NCBI RefSeq assembly: GCF_901709675.1
Contig: NC_051089.1
Coordinates: forward strand, 1,679,476 to 1,743,475
Direction: 5' to 3'
DNA length: 64,000 bases
Source of the DNA: Syngnathus acus
Taxonomy: Eukaryota > Chordata > Actinopteri > Syngnathiformes > Syngnathidae
The notes below the pieces were generated by a model that saw only the letters and a program-made list of their open reading frames with translations, was not told where the DNA came from and ran no database searches. Position 1 is the first letter of the stretch; every line of letters starts with the position of its first letter. Below are positions 9,965 through 22,302 of the stretch, in pieces. Made by a program: the position numbers and the translations under genes.

Positions 9965-10900
9965 ATGGATGCAAAGCGGAGTGAAAAGGACAGAGAAGCA
10001 CAAATGATCAAGCCAGGGAAGGCTGTGGCGGTATCCCACTTAGGAGAACAGAAGAATGACCTCTTCCGGGCTCGTACCAATAAACTTTCCCAGATCACAA
10101 CCGTGGAGAAGCAAATTGAGCGCTTAATGCAGGACGACGCAAACGTCGACGCTGTCAAAACCAAATCGCGCATTGATTTTGTCGCTTTGAAACAAGACTT
10201 TCGCGACTTGAATAACGGTTTGCAGCAGTTTATGACCAAAGATGAATTTAGGAATAACCAAATTTGTTGGTTTTATCCGAAGAATAAAGTCATGAACAGT
10301 TTCTTCTGGAAATGCGAGGAATGGATGAAAGAGGTCAGGAGACGCTCCGAGAAGGCAGACAATTCCGCCAAAGATGACATCAAGTCTGCGTCATCCGGAT
10401 CAACCGCAAAATGTCCAAATGCCGCCGGATCGCAAGGCGGAGGCACACAATGGAAGTCTTCAACGTCCTCAATCAGACTTCAGGCTGAACTGGAGCGGGC
10501 GTCCTTACAGGCCAAATCTGCAGCTTTAAACGAGAAGTTGGCAATAGAAAGAGAAGAAGCTGAATTCGAAGCTGAGCGCAAAAGAATGGAAGCCACGATA
10601 AAGGCCAGAAAAGAAAAGCATGCCATGGACACGGCTATTGCTGAATGGAAGGCAAAAATTGAAGTTTTGCAAAAATACGATTCCGCTCAGGAGTTTGAGG
10701 AACACGAGAAGAGCAACTGTCGCGAGAAGACATTTGCCGCTTGTTGCACCATCTGCCTGAGTCACGAGCGCTCTTGTATCTTCCTTGAATGCGGTCATGT
10801 GTGCACATGCACGCTGTGCTACGAGGCGCTGACAGAACCCAAGAAATGCCCCATCTGCAGGGCCACCATCGACAGGATGGTGCTTATCTACAACAATTAA
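9965..10900 (+). CDS. Intronless chimera: BEL/Pao Gag-like coiled-coil region fused to a MUL1-type RING finger
   Basis: The 311-codon ORF starts at an ATG with an in-frame TAG just upstream (9956-9958), so the 5' end of the frame is closed. Residues 30-120 (including the WFYPK segment at 102-106) and the Glu/Lys/Ala-rich coiled coil at about 168-237 resemble, from memory, the N-terminal Gag-like part of fish BEL/Pao-type retroelement proteins. The C-terminus is a complete C3HC4 RING: C261, C264, C276, H278, C282, C285, C295, C298. The FLECGHVC and EPKKCPICR stretches and the terminal IYNN closely match MUL1/MAPL, an E3 ubiquitin ligase whose RING also ends the protein. No MUL1 membrane segments or BAM domain are visible. 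Expected role by inference: a self-associating scaffold carrying E3 activity. No pol, protease or LTR flanks it, which fits a domesticated or captured gene rather than an active element. Alternative: a retroelement ORF that captured a RING. The frame is intact throughout. Confidence 0.72.
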   Translation: MDAKRSEKDREAQMIKPGKAVAVSHLGEQKNDLFRARTNKLSQITTVEKQIERLMQDDANVDAVKTKSRIDFVALKQDFRDLNNGLQQFMTKDEFRNNQICWFYPKNKVMNSFFWKCEEWMKEVRRRSEKADNSAKDDIKSASSGSTAKCPNAAGSQGGGTQWKSSTSSIRLQAELERASLQAKSAALNEKLAIEREEAEFEAERKRMEATIKARKEKHAMDTAIAEWKAKIEVLQKYDSAQEFEEHEKSNCREKTFAACCTICLSHERSCIFLECGHVCTCTLCYEALTEPKKCPICRATIDRMVLIYNN

Positions 10901-11427
10901 TATGCTGGCCATCTACGAGAAAGAAGACAAAATGTGGAAACAAATGTCTGCTGACAGCCCCTAGGGGGCAGATTTGCACGGGGCCTGGAATTTACCCTCA
11001 CATCTTTCCTCCTATCAGTAGAAGGTCCTTTAGAATTTAAATGCAATTTATTTGTGTTTGCATGATCACTATCTACAGTTGATGGATTGAAAGGGAAAAC
11101 AGCTTTTGACTGATTCTTTTTCTTGCTATGGCACCCTGTAAATCAGCAGGTGGATTCTGCTGGCGGAGCTTGGACAACAAGCTGTGTTCATTTGGAAAAC
11201 TGAAGCTGCGGCTTCATTGTAAAAAACAACAACAAAACACTGTGCGACTGTGATTTCAAGCCTCAGACAACACTGGCAAAACTGAGATTTTTTTTTCCTG
11301 AGGTGCACCACGTGATGGCTAAGGTTATCTCAGGACATTCACAAAACCATTCACACAAAGGCTGTTCAACATTTATTCATTGACTATTTCATTTTACACT
11401 ATTCAAAGCACAACATTTGTCAGTAGA

Positions 11428-11433
11428 AATAAA
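11428..11433 (+). promoter_or_regulatory. Candidate poly(A) signal for the RING ORF
   Basis: This is the first AATAAA after the stop at 10900, about 530 nt downstream, just before the MITE relic at 11431. Confidence 0.2.
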
Positions 11434-11496
11434 ATCACTGCCAACCCAGTTAATATCTTTGACGTCTATAACCGTCAATGGCACTGAAAGAGTTGA
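11431..11496. mobile_element. Second copy of the TTAA-bounded MITE, left end decayed
   Basis: It shares near-identical sequence (gttaatatctttgacgtcta onward) with 39194-39264. The left terminal repeat is lost and the right end retains gagttga. Confidence 0.5.
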
Positions 11497-11515
11497 AGGC
11501 CTGCAGCAGTAAGTA

Positions 11516-11541
11516 GTGTGTGTGTGTGTGTGTGTGTGTGT
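11516..11541. repeat. (GT)13 microsatellite
   Basis: Uninterrupted GT dinucleotides. Confidence 0.95.
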
Positions 11542-13799
11542 CCTGTTGTTTTCAAACACACAAACATCAGAATGGAACCAAAACACTCATTTTGTTAATT
11601 CGTTAGAATATGGAGTCCTTTTATTGATCGCAGTCGCCCTGTCGATTGACTCAAAGGCCATCTGGACGATGATGATGAGCAAAATGGAACATAGCTTCTT
11701 TTAAGATGACTCTTGTGTTACGCTGGCTTAAATTCAACGTTAGTATTTCCAACCCTCAAGTGGAGCTTTGGGCTAATGGATTCATTAATAACATTTGTGC
11801 ATGCTCTAATATTATTTTGCGGTGGGCTGAGTAACAACGCGCCAAATCTTTCTTTTATGGAAGGGTCCTCGTTCCCTGAACTGCCACCTTAATTTGAACT
11901 CTCAATCCAGCATTATAATTCAAATGGCTCGGTTCATTAGTGTAAAATGGCCAGGTTCACCCGCCCTCACAGGAATAAATAGGAAGATTAGCTTTGCAAA
12001 TTACAACTGATGAATGGGCTATTATGGAAATCAAGCTTCTCGAGGGACTCTTACTTACGGGGTCCATCCCTGAACCTGACCTTCTGTCTGAAACTGGAAT
12101 TAACCTTAAAACTCGTTTGCCATTTTATTCGTCACATATCGTAAATAGACGAGTCAGTCATGAAAAAAGCCGGCGTCCGTCAAAACATTTGCAAAGGAGT
12201 TAAATACAATTTATTTCTCATAAAATAGAGAAATCTCCAATATAAAACTTTGAAATGGTCTTTTTTCAACAACACTTGTAACTTGTGGTCATTTGCAATT
12301 CAATATGACAACATTTGGACAGTATTTTGTGAGTTTCGGGAGCTGTCTGAAATGGCAAAGCACGCACCTGTTCAGATAAGACAAAAACAACAACAACAAA
12401 AAAACAAAAAACAACGTTCTGCAGCCAAGGTCGACCTTTGGGAAGTAGCAGATGTAGAGATGAGAAATGCTTTGCAACTTGTGCGTGTGAAAAATATTTC
12501 AAGGCAAGGGAAAGCAGCTTGAGTTTTGGAACGCATTTCATACACAAGGTAACTCAATACGCTTCACAAATTTTAAAATACTGGATTACAAATAAAATAT
12601 AAATATGAATACAAATGAAATAAAAATATAAATACTGCAAGACATTTTAAAAGCAAACATAAATAAAAAGCAGCCTAATAAAGTTACTAAATGAGTATAC
12701 AAGTGGATTTTCAAAATGCTGACTGATGATCATTTGCGTGCAGCATAACAGCTAATTACTGCTTCACCATGTTTGCTTAGAACTCTACCGCCCCTCCACC
12801 AAATTACCCAAGTCCGCAGACCTCCGAGCTCTACTATTTATTTCCCGTTTGCATTTCTTTCATGTCCTCAGGAGCTAAAACTATTCAAGTGTCACAAATC
12901 ACAAGTTTGTCATTTCTTGTAATATATTCTCATTGACTCTTGTCTCTGCTGAAGTTAACTTGTGATAATTGCAAAGTATGTGAAAAGTAGTCACACAGTC
13001 GTTCGTTGTTAGTGTTTATCTCACATCACATGTGATGCACACTTACACTCCACTCTATTGTGCACTTGCCGGTGAATTCGTCTACTCAGTGGTGGTGCTC
13101 CCAAGTGTCGACCTAATGCTCATTAAAGTTCAGGCTAAGTTCACTAATGCCGCTCTATGTTGTAAGTAAAGGGATGTGGATTCATCCTCATGCTTGCAGC
13201 CGCACTAAATCCACCAGACTATGCGCAATGTGTCACCTTTGTAGTTTTATGAGAATCGCTGTTAAGTGCGACGATACTAACTCAGACATATAATCTCCTT
13301 GGTGGCTATAGCCACTAAGCCACATCTCCTCCATCCATTTAGTGCTATATTCAACCATTATTGCCTGCTAATGACTTAATAATAAAAGCTTACTTTCAGA
13401 CTTCATCGATTCAGCTCATCTACAACCCGTTTGGTGGAAGGGGGAGGAGGGGCTGCGAGCTTTTTCGTCATGCTTGTCCGGGTAGTTTCATTATCAAGAT
13501 TTACTTCCGTTTGAATCTCTAACGGGAAAGTCGATATATTTGTGTACTCGTGTTGTGTGTGCTGACCCTCGTTTCCTTCTTAATTTCTCCTTATGTACTG
13601 TATTGCTTCTCCCTGATCTACTGCAGGATTCAAGATTGAGGCTCTGGCTGCAGCGTTTTAGACATTAAGTTCTTGTAGCAAGAAAAACTTTGTTAGCATT
13701 AAGGAGATGAGAGTGTGCTCGTGCTTTACTTCATGTAACAAAAAGGCAGTTGACTAAATTATAGGGTACTAAAAGTTATGTGAACCCCCCTCCCCACAG

Positions 13800-14163
13800 G
13801 TTCTGCTTTTTTTGCAACTTTCAAACTTTAGTTGGGCCTGATTTTGGTCTTGTAAAGTATTCACTCCCGACCAATGGAACGCTTAATGCACAAGCTCAAT
13901 CAACGTCTGAGCAGGCGAACAGCAGCCTTTGGGCCACGGAATGCATTAATGTCAATCGAGCTCAGGGCAGCCACATTCTAAAAAGCAGTCCTGTCTCTGA
14001 GTATTTTTCATGGAAAACTCCCGCAGCTACGTTCAGTCGCTCAAGGATTTTGGATTCAAATCCCTCAATACATTTTACCTTAATGAAATATGACATGCAT
14101 CTATTGGGCGGGGAGAAAGTGTTGTGTGATTGGGCACAGCGTGTCTCTCCTCGTCCGCCATGA
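13800..14163 (+). CDS. Candidate terminal coding exon, 120 codons
   Basis: A very strong acceptor (gaacccccctccccacag, ending 13799) enters a frame with one split-codon base followed by 120 codons and TGA at 14161-14163. Composition is varied, with Ser/Asn-rich and aromatic stretches (LVGPDFGLVKYSLPTNGTLN near its start). An internal GTAAAG could end it earlier. ORFs of this length are expected a few times by chance in 64 kb, so the acceptor carries most of the weight. No AATAAA follows closely. It is 2.9 kb downstream of the RING gene on the same strand. The product is unrecognised. Confidence 0.22.
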
Positions 14164-15925
14164 AGCGAGCCCATTCAAAGTGATTATAATGACAGCTCAA
14201 ACAGGGAGCCTTGTCTGGGACTCAAGATAAGGCAGAGCAAGTATGTGCTGATGTATGAGGGACGGGTTATGGGGGAAAGGCATGAGGAGAGACGCAAGTA
14301 GAGGAGGAGAGGCTGCTATTGCATAATAATAGGGACGCTGCCATGACTGCATTATAATGCAGAAGAAGCGCCGTGGCCATTTTTGCATTTCGCTTGGACT
14401 TTTTTGTCATGTCTGCTCAACTTCCTGCTTCTTAAGCGCCGAACTCAAATTTGTTCACCTTACAGAGAGAAATTTGACATTTGCTGCACTTGTTTATTTG
14501 ATCCATTAATTATTCATCTATTTATTTGATCTATTTGTTTATTATTTTATCGATTTGTTATTTATTATAATCTCTCTCTCTCTCGCTCGCTCTTAATTTG
14601 GAAAAATAAAAACACATGATGCTGAACTGCCCTTAAAAACAAAAGGGGCTAAAAGAATTGCATCTGTATTTTGCACAACCTGGACGGCGTTAGCTTAAAT
14701 ACTGTACTATCTATCAGCGGTGCTTAATCGATTACACGCTGCTTTATGTACTGTGCCGCTGTCTGTGCTTATGGCACACCAAGCATTTTGGCATTAAACT
14801 TAACTGTGTGTGTGACTGGAGAGATAGCAAACTCGCGCTTTAATGATAATAGCTGAGATAGTTTTTGTCTTTCTGTGAAATGAGCCATTAACCTCATTAA
14901 CTAAAATCACATTCAAGACATTTTATCTTACTGGAAGGGCAGACTGAGACTAAAGACACAAAACTCCATTGTGACAAATGCAGTCATGGCTATTTTCTTG
15001 TCAACTATTTCATTAAATCCAAAATGAAAATAAGCTCTCTTATGATTTTGAATGGGAGTCAATTTGCCGAAATTTGACAAAATACCCAAAGAAGGGTAAA
15101 AAATATTAAACCAATGCACTATAAAGAATATCTAACTTACAAATGACGCCAGCATGGTGCCATTTTGATCTCTGACATGTTCTGGAAATTGGTGTGAAAT
15201 TTCAGCTCCTTAGTGTTTTTTCAAATGTTTGGTCTTTGATGAAACACCTTCAATCTGAAAAAATGTCCAGAAAATGGACAGATACTGCACACGGGTTAAG
15301 AATATTCCACAGCTCTGTCATTTTTGTAACCCTGCTGCCAACCCATCGTCCATACAACCATGCTTGGCGTATGAACGGTAGAAGACTCAGAAAAATGGTT
15401 CTGCAGTGTTGGAACTTGAAGGTATAAAATAAGATGCTGTGAATTCATTAGGCAAGCAAGATGCTGCGGCTTCATGTCGAGCCCGTTTGTTTTTCCTCTC
15501 GCTTCCGTTGGCCTCCATGTCATGTGCCATGGAGGCCAATGAAGACAGGACTGTGAAGTCAATTTATGCACATTGCAAATTCAAGTGGTCGATCCCCTGG
15601 AGCGCTGCAATTCTATGAGGACATACTGTAGGTGCAGGGCTGCGATGATTTTCTAGTCTTAGCCTTTGCTTCATGGTGAACATTCAGTATATTGTGTTGC
15701 ACCCTCACAATGACAAAACTTTTACTTCTCCAAGTGTGGCATCGATTAAATAGATACTCGAGAAACAAAACTCAAATCTGATACAGCCATCTTGTAACAT
15801 TTTCTAATGTGAAACCCTAACCTGAGTTTGAAACCCAAATCTGAAAATCAAGTTTGAATTCCCAAGCCTACTTTATTTACATCCTTATTTAGAAAGCCCA
15901 ACTAAAATTTAATGCTCTATTTGGA

Positions 15926-16101
15926 ATTACCGTAATTTTCGGACTATAAGTCGCACCGGAGTATAAGTCGCACCAGCCATAAAATGCCCAAAAAAGTGAA
16001 AAAAAACATATATATGTATATAAGTCGCTCCTGAGTATAAGTCGCCCCCCCACCCAAACTATGAAAAAAACCGCGACTTATAGTCCGAAAATTACGGTAA
16101 T
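15926..16101. mobile_element. MITE with perfect 29-bp terminal inverted repeats
   Basis: The ends 15926-15954 and 16073-16101 are exact reverse complements over 29 bases (attaccgtaattttcggac at the left). Inside, the motif tataagtcgc recurs at about 15945, 15963, 16018 and 16037. It is a well-known teleost MITE type, 176 bp, non-coding and mobilised in trans. The perfect arms indicate a young insertion or conversion. Confidence 0.85.
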
Positions 16102-17049
16102 ACGAGATTGTGATGCTCCTCGGGCAACATGAACATCATCATCATGTGATGAACATCAGGTGACCGACTGATGAAGACAACCGTAAATTGCAGAAAGAAA
16201 CGAGGCCTTTCTTTTCCGTCGAATACAAAGAAGCTTAAAAAAACAATTACAATACCTTCACTCCTCCCTTCTGGAGGTTGTCGCCAATGTCACGAGCACT
16301 TGTTTTTCATCCTCCTTTAAAAATCACCAAATGTTTCAAGCGACAGTTTGTTTTTTCCTTGATCTCCCCTTTCCACATCTGTTACTTAGTTAACCGGCGC
16401 TTTCTTTCTTCTTCAGGGCATCATTTCAAATAGCTGCGTTGATTCCGGCCAATATTTGCGCACTGGCTCTGACTGATTTCCATCTCAACTTAATTGCTTC
16501 TTTTGCCACCATAGCAAGCTTTCTAGTTTTTTTTGTTGTTGGTCACAGCTTTAGCAAGTACAAAGAAATCACAGGAAAAAAAATCTGACTCACTGTGTAG
16601 ATATTCAATGCTGTTTATCATTTGAAAACTAGTCAGTCACCTTACAATACCTTTAGTCATGTTGAAAATGGCTCCTGTATATTTTTCCAGCATCGTAGTT
16701 AGCACCACCTTGCTCTATGATGTGTGCTTTGTATTCCGGATCCAACTGTTCGTGCCTGGCCGGGGATTCATACTTGAGTGGGCAGATGATAATGTGAAGA
16801 AAAGCCCACGCCTGCCGTCTCACGAGATGCTGTGCGAGGCCTGCTGTTGTTTGGTCAGGACACAAGCTAGCAACAACTGGGCCTATAGGTGGATACTGTA
16901 ATTCATTCAGCTCGCCACACTGGTCTGGAATAAGCTCACCTCAAGGTCAGGGAGTTGTGAGTGGAATACTCATTGAGAAGACAGTCGTTGCTTTTACAGA
17001 GAACTAAAATCTTTTGAGAAAATAAAAACCGGCAACAAATAAGTAAATT

Positions 17050-17078
17050 AATATAATATAATATAATATAATAATAAA
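17050..17078. repeat. (ATATA)n tract at the SINE insertion site
   Basis: ataatataatataatataat directly 5' of the SINE. Confidence 0.85.
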
Positions 17079-17080
17079 TA

Positions 17081-17449
17081 GGCGGCTCGGTGGCGCGCTG
17101 GGTAGCACGTCCGCCTCACAGTTAGGAGGGTGCGGGTTCGATTCCACCTCCGGCCCTCCCTGTGTGGAGTTTGCATGTTCTCCCCGGGCCCGCGTGGGTT
17201 TTCTCCGGGCACTCCGGTTTCCTCCCACATCCCAAAAACATGCTTGATAGGCCGATTGAAGACTCCAAATTGTCCCTTGGTGTGAGTGCGAGTGCGGATG
17301 GTTGTTTGTCTCTGTGTGCCCTGCGATTGGCTGGCAACCGGTTCAGGGTGTCCCCCGCCTACTGCCCGATGACCGCTGAGATAGGCTCCAGCACACCCGC
17401 GACCCCCGTGGGGACTAAGCGGTTCAGAAAATGGATGGATGGATGGATA
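17081..17449 (+). mobile_element. Full-length tRNA-derived SINE
   Basis: The head carries a tRNA-like A box (about 17091-17103) and a clear pol III B box GGTTCGATTCC at 17135-17145. The body has the widespread teleost core (gtgtggagtttgcatgttct near 17163) and a LINE-like tail ending in ggatggatggat. The 10-bp word ataataaata flanks both sides (17071-17080 and 17450-17459), consistent with a target-site duplication, although the site is low complexity. Open frames across it on either strand are incidental. Confidence 0.85.
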
Positions 17450-17660
17450 ATAATAAATAAACAAATACATAAATAAATAGATACATAAATAGATACATGG
17501 TCTTTTCTTTTTTGCGTCATACTCTTGTTCAGATATGACCTTGCCTTCAGATGTGAGTGAGTCCACTTTGGAGGTTTTGAGATGCTCGTCTCTCCCCCCC
17601 AAAACATTGTGCACATGGGTGTCCACATTTTTTTAAGATGTCAACGTGCATTTTCTTAAT

Positions 17661-18110
17661 TTATTCTGAATATTCAAATATTACAAATAATACAGAACTT
17701 CCTGTTTGTTCTCAGATATACTCCTTGCATAAAACCAAAATAAAATTGAGGAAGCAAAATAAACACAAGGAGAGAAAAAGAAAAAAAAGACATTTGGAAA
17801 GGAGTGAGAAAAAGCATAGCATTAAGTACCATACCGCACATAAAATAATGAAGTTACACATTTGCATTTGCAGTCAAAAGCAAAAAAAAATAAAAATCCA
17901 TGAACTAAAGCGAATCCCAGAGGAACAGTGACAAGTGTTCTTGTTATAGCCTGAGGAAAAAAGAGAAAGCCGATACAAAATGCTCTGCTCTCTCGATATC
18001 CATGACAGTAACAAACTGAGTTTACTCCTCATATATTATTTATATTGTTTGATAGCCTTGCAGGCCATCTACATGGGAGGGAGTTTTGGAAGAGATTGCA
18101 GAGCCACTCG
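17661..18110. repeat. Diverged duplication, copy A (pairs with 29299-29610)
   Basis: gaatattcaaatattacaaa, cttcctgtttgtt, aaaccaaaataaaattga and gaagcaaaataaac, then gcctgaggaa and gggagggagtt, occur in the same order as in copy B. Spacing is longer here (about 417 against 278 bp). Confidence 0.65.
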
Positions 18111-20264
18111 GATGTTCGGCTGAAGTAGCTTCCTCTGAGGTTTAACTTGGATCTTATTTCCATCCGTCACATTAAAATGAGAACGAGACATGCTTGTTGC
18201 TACCTTGCCGGAGCAATAACTCAAAGACAGCATTCAACCATTGTTGTCATTCTTTGCGTGAGGAACTTGTACAGCAAGTGTTTGCTGCTCATTACAGAAA
18301 CGCAACTTCTAGTGCTTACGATGATGTCATGCTGACAATTGTCACGACGGTACACTGAATGAAGTTACATAAACAGGCAAGACTAACCCAAAGTTGCATC
18401 AGTAATCGTGACTGATTTAGTTGTTGAAAATAATCAAGATTAATCTGCTTTTGAGCGGGCATCATGTCGAAGCTGCTTATGTGCTGCTTGGATTGAGTCA
18501 ATAGACACGCCGTCGATACGAAGGACCTGATGAACTGATGAACTGTGTGTGGATTCCTAATTAATCATGCTCAGTAAACAATTCCACTTCTAGGAAAATT
18601 GAGCTTCTCCTTTTTACTGTATATGAAAATGAACTCAAGACTGATTGAATGTGCGTGCTATTTATAGGTGACCCTTTTCTTTAAGCAACAATGTTTTGCA
18701 AATTAACAAGCAAAAACAATGCAAGCAAAATGTGAAGCACGCTTCATGTTCGTTCTTGTTGGTCTACTTCTCTGACTTTAATTGTGTTTCTCTACATTAT
18801 CCTGTAACGTCATGTCATGGGCAAGTATCACAATCCTTTTTGGATATTTTAACCCAATTAAAAACTTTGGAGCCGATTTTTCTACCTCAGCCCTTTAAGG
18901 ACCGAGGATGGCAAACTTATGAACACTTTGACTTTTTCCTGACTCAAAGTCCAATATGTATAATTATAGAAGAGATTCAAATTGATTCAAAGGTGTTGAT
19001 CAATTTATTTTTAAATGCATTCTCAGCACAACCTAAACATTATGAAATGACTGTTTCTTCTCACTTTAACATAAAAAGCTAACCTAACACCATAACAGAA
19101 CATAACAGAACATACAAAATACACTCGGGGTAGTGTTAATTCCAAGGCTCTCTGTCAAATGTTCCTTTTCTGTTGTACAGCCTTCCATCTTTTCTCACAT
19201 TCAGGCTCAGGTAAAAGAAATCTCAGCTTGTTTGGGGTGAAAAGTAAAACCTCACCTGATTGTTTCTTGTGTTCCTTACTAACCCGGTGGACAATGACAG
19301 AATATTCTGGTACATCCTTTTCTGAGGACGCTTTTGATTCATTCAGAACCCTTGTGACAGCTCTGAATAAAATGTTACAAATGATCCTAGTGAGAATGGA
19401 CTCAGGCTAGGGATGACAAATACTGATGATTTCTGAGAAATTTATGAATGAGTTGGTTGGAATATTAAACACGCCCTGCGGTATGAATTATCGCAGTTCT
19501 TCACCATCTGACAATATCAAGCAATATTAAGTGCCGCCTATTTAGGTTTTGTTTTAAATCGCATTTGACTGTGCAGGTGTACCTAATTAAGTGTCCAAAG
19601 AGCGTACGCTTATGTTTCATTCGACTCGTGAAACAAATGAGCTACTTGTCTCTTTGCTTCTTTGTTAGCTATAAATGCCACACAATAGAAAGCGGTAAAA
19701 AGACAAAACAGTCGGCATTAAATGGAAATCGATGTTTAAAAAGAAACATATTACGGAAGACTTATTCTGATCAAAATTTATTTGACGGGCCCCCACGTGA
19801 CTTTGAGTTGACTGAAAAATCTTTATCTAGGTTGCCAAAGCTGTAATAGTTACTTTGTCACTTATAAAAGGCACTTGATAAAGACAAACACCCTGGCGTG
19901 CTGTTAGGCCGAGCACCAAAGCTTGATAGACAATAACGCACCACTGTTGTTTCTCCTCTGATAGCACTCAACTTGACTCAGCGCACCAATGATGAGCAAA
20001 GTGATAAAGTCATGCTTCCGGCGGCATTGGCACTTGAGATACCACGCAAAATATAAAATATAATGTTGTATTCTGAAGTGAAGGTGATCCCAAAAATGAG
20101 TCACGGACCGCATTGTAGTCATAGTTTCCCTCGGAGGGCCATTATGACTGTCAACGTCTTCATATACATACGGTATAGGCTACGCAACAAACTGATGAAT
20201 AACTAGTTTTGAAATGAGAGATTAGTAAAAACTGATGAATGTTAATAATAATTTCTAGCAACTT

Positions 20265-20402
20265 TTCTATTTTTTAAAAGTGAAGACAATTTGTAATTTT
20301 AGTATCGACACATGAAGTCAATGCACAATTTGTCTTCACGGGCCACATAAACCCATTTGGCACGCCGTATCTGGCACCCGGGCCTTGACTTTGACACCTA
20401 TG
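20265..20402. mobile_element. hAT-like fragment, copy A
   Basis: About 138 bp that aligns along its length with 27976-28114: ctattttttaaaagtga, then gcacaatttgtctt, then gggccttgactttgacacc. The last part resembles a hAT terminal repeat (caggtgtcaaa type). No transposase is present. Confidence 0.45.
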
Positions 20403-22302
20403 TGCTAAGGCAAACATCTGCAGGCTGCTCTACAGAGAACACAATGTAACTTTGTTTCAACTATTCAGTCACGAAAAAAACCCAAAGTGAGGTAATTATC
20501 AAGATGAATAAAATGTTGAAAGAATGTGTGTGTGTGTGTTGACATCTGAAGTGTTTGTCAAGGCATGAGTAGATAAATTACATCCAGCCCCAGCTCTCAT
20601 TCGTTGACCCTTGCGTTTAGCAATGACTCATCGATGCTCCTTTGATTTTCCCGACCACCCTTTCCGAGCAATTCATGCTGATTTGTTGCACAAGTACCGC
20701 TATTACGGGTACGCATTCATCGGCAGGTTGACTTCCATCCACTTCACTTGGGGATGGGCTCTTCTGTCGCCGCCATTGCTTGAGATTATTCAAAGCGAGG
20801 CGGTCAGTGGCAGAATGGGGGGAAAATAGTGCGGGAACAAGACTTACTTGTGAAATAAGACTGCAATCATCAATATTCACAAGCACCACCTCAGCCCGGG
20901 CTTCAGCACTGTAGAATCTAATTCATGGGGGTCATGTGACACCGAGAGCCATGAGTATGTGAAGCATAGCGAGTCTTGTGGAAGGCTTTTTGAGTTGATG
21001 ATTATCGACAAACAATGTTTTACATTTATCTAATCATTCCTAATATGCATACAGGCAACATATGATCCTCCATATTGCCCTCAAGTACAACATTTTTGGG
21101 GGATTTCTTTTTGTTGCACATTCATTTACAATCTCAGCCACATGCTGAATCACTTGTGGAACCATTTCAAAATGGCAGACAGTGTCGAAACGTAATTACC
21201 GACGGGGAAATGTCGGCCGACCCGGGTACGGAGCATCAGCACATTTCCCAGTGGCCACCACGTCTCCGACACACCCACTTTCTGAGTTCTAATTGAAAAT
21301 GTAAGCCTCCTGCACCAAAAGTAGATACTAAATAGACGATGTGGATGCACTGCAGGTAGTGCAGAGCCCCCCAGGCTCATCCAACACAACCCTGTCTGCT
21401 TGTTTTAGTAGCTAATGCATTAGTTATACATACTGAACAGCTGGCAAGTGTATGCAGAGTTAACCATCCATTCAGGATGGAAATCAATTTTGAAGAACAA
21501 ACATTGAACACGGTCACCCACCTACTTGGGAGATGTACGAGCTACTGTTTCTTTTTTGGGTTCTTGGCTTTTTTTGTGGATGTTAAAGTGGCCGTAGTGT
21601 CTTGTCCCTGACTAATGCGCACACACTAGAAGTCTCGTCAGCTCCCGCTGAGATCAGCAGAACCTGCAGCCCGTCCGTCCCCTTTTGGGGCACGGCTATT
21701 ACCATAAGAACACTGTTAATGACCTTGTCATTTACACAGCTTAATTAGAAGAGTTGTGTCCTCTGCACATCTTTCTAGATGAATTATACATCAAAATGTT
21801 TTTTAAAGAGGCCGAGTACTGGTAAAGGGATTCATTCATGCTTTAGTGAGTTTACATGGTCAATAAACAAATACCCGCTGAGCAATTGAAGACACTACAA
21901 AAACATATTTGTTGTACAAAATGATAAACGTAAAAGTACCAAAAGGCATATTTAGTCTTTGTTTCATAATTGATGGCTAACATGAGAGAGGATTTTCTTC
22001 ATCTGAGGAATTAAGAGAACAAATTTGACAGGACTTTATAAATATTTTATGAATATACCCTTTGAATATAAAGAAAACTGTATATTTCAGATATGCAATC
22101 CAAATCATATTATTGCTCTCGGACTTGTGTATTTTGCAGAGGCAGAAGTTTAAGCACAATTGCAAAACAACTAACTCAACAAACAACGCAATATAACACA
22201 ATGAAAATATAAAATAGAATATATAGAACTGCATCGAGTTGTGCACGATAATGCTGAGCAGAGACAATGGGGCTTTAGAATTTGTTAGCAAACAATCCAA
22301 AA

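Larger units (their letters stand above)
10901..13799. other. Noncoding stretch
   Basis: Holds the MITE relic and (GT)13. A ctgcag acceptor-like site at 13625 leads into a ten-codon frame only. The rest is AT-rich unique sequence. Confidence 0.5.
14164..17080. other. Noncoding apart from the MITE
   Basis: A short (TC)n run lies at 14571-14592. A good cttctttcttcttcag acceptor at 16417 opens only 19 codons before a stop, with no poly(A) signal. No gene identified. Confidence 0.5.

Noticed and set aside
9955-10912. Minus-strand ORFs of 94 and 128 codons
   Set aside because: Antisense shadows of the RING gene. No motifs, and the plus-strand RING is unambiguous.
17081-17152. tRNA gene
   Set aside because: A and B boxes are present, but the sequence continues into a SINE body and does not form a proper cloverleaf.
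17048-17626. 192-codon minus-strand ORF
   Set aside because: Runs through the SINE and flanking low-complexity DNA. No domain.
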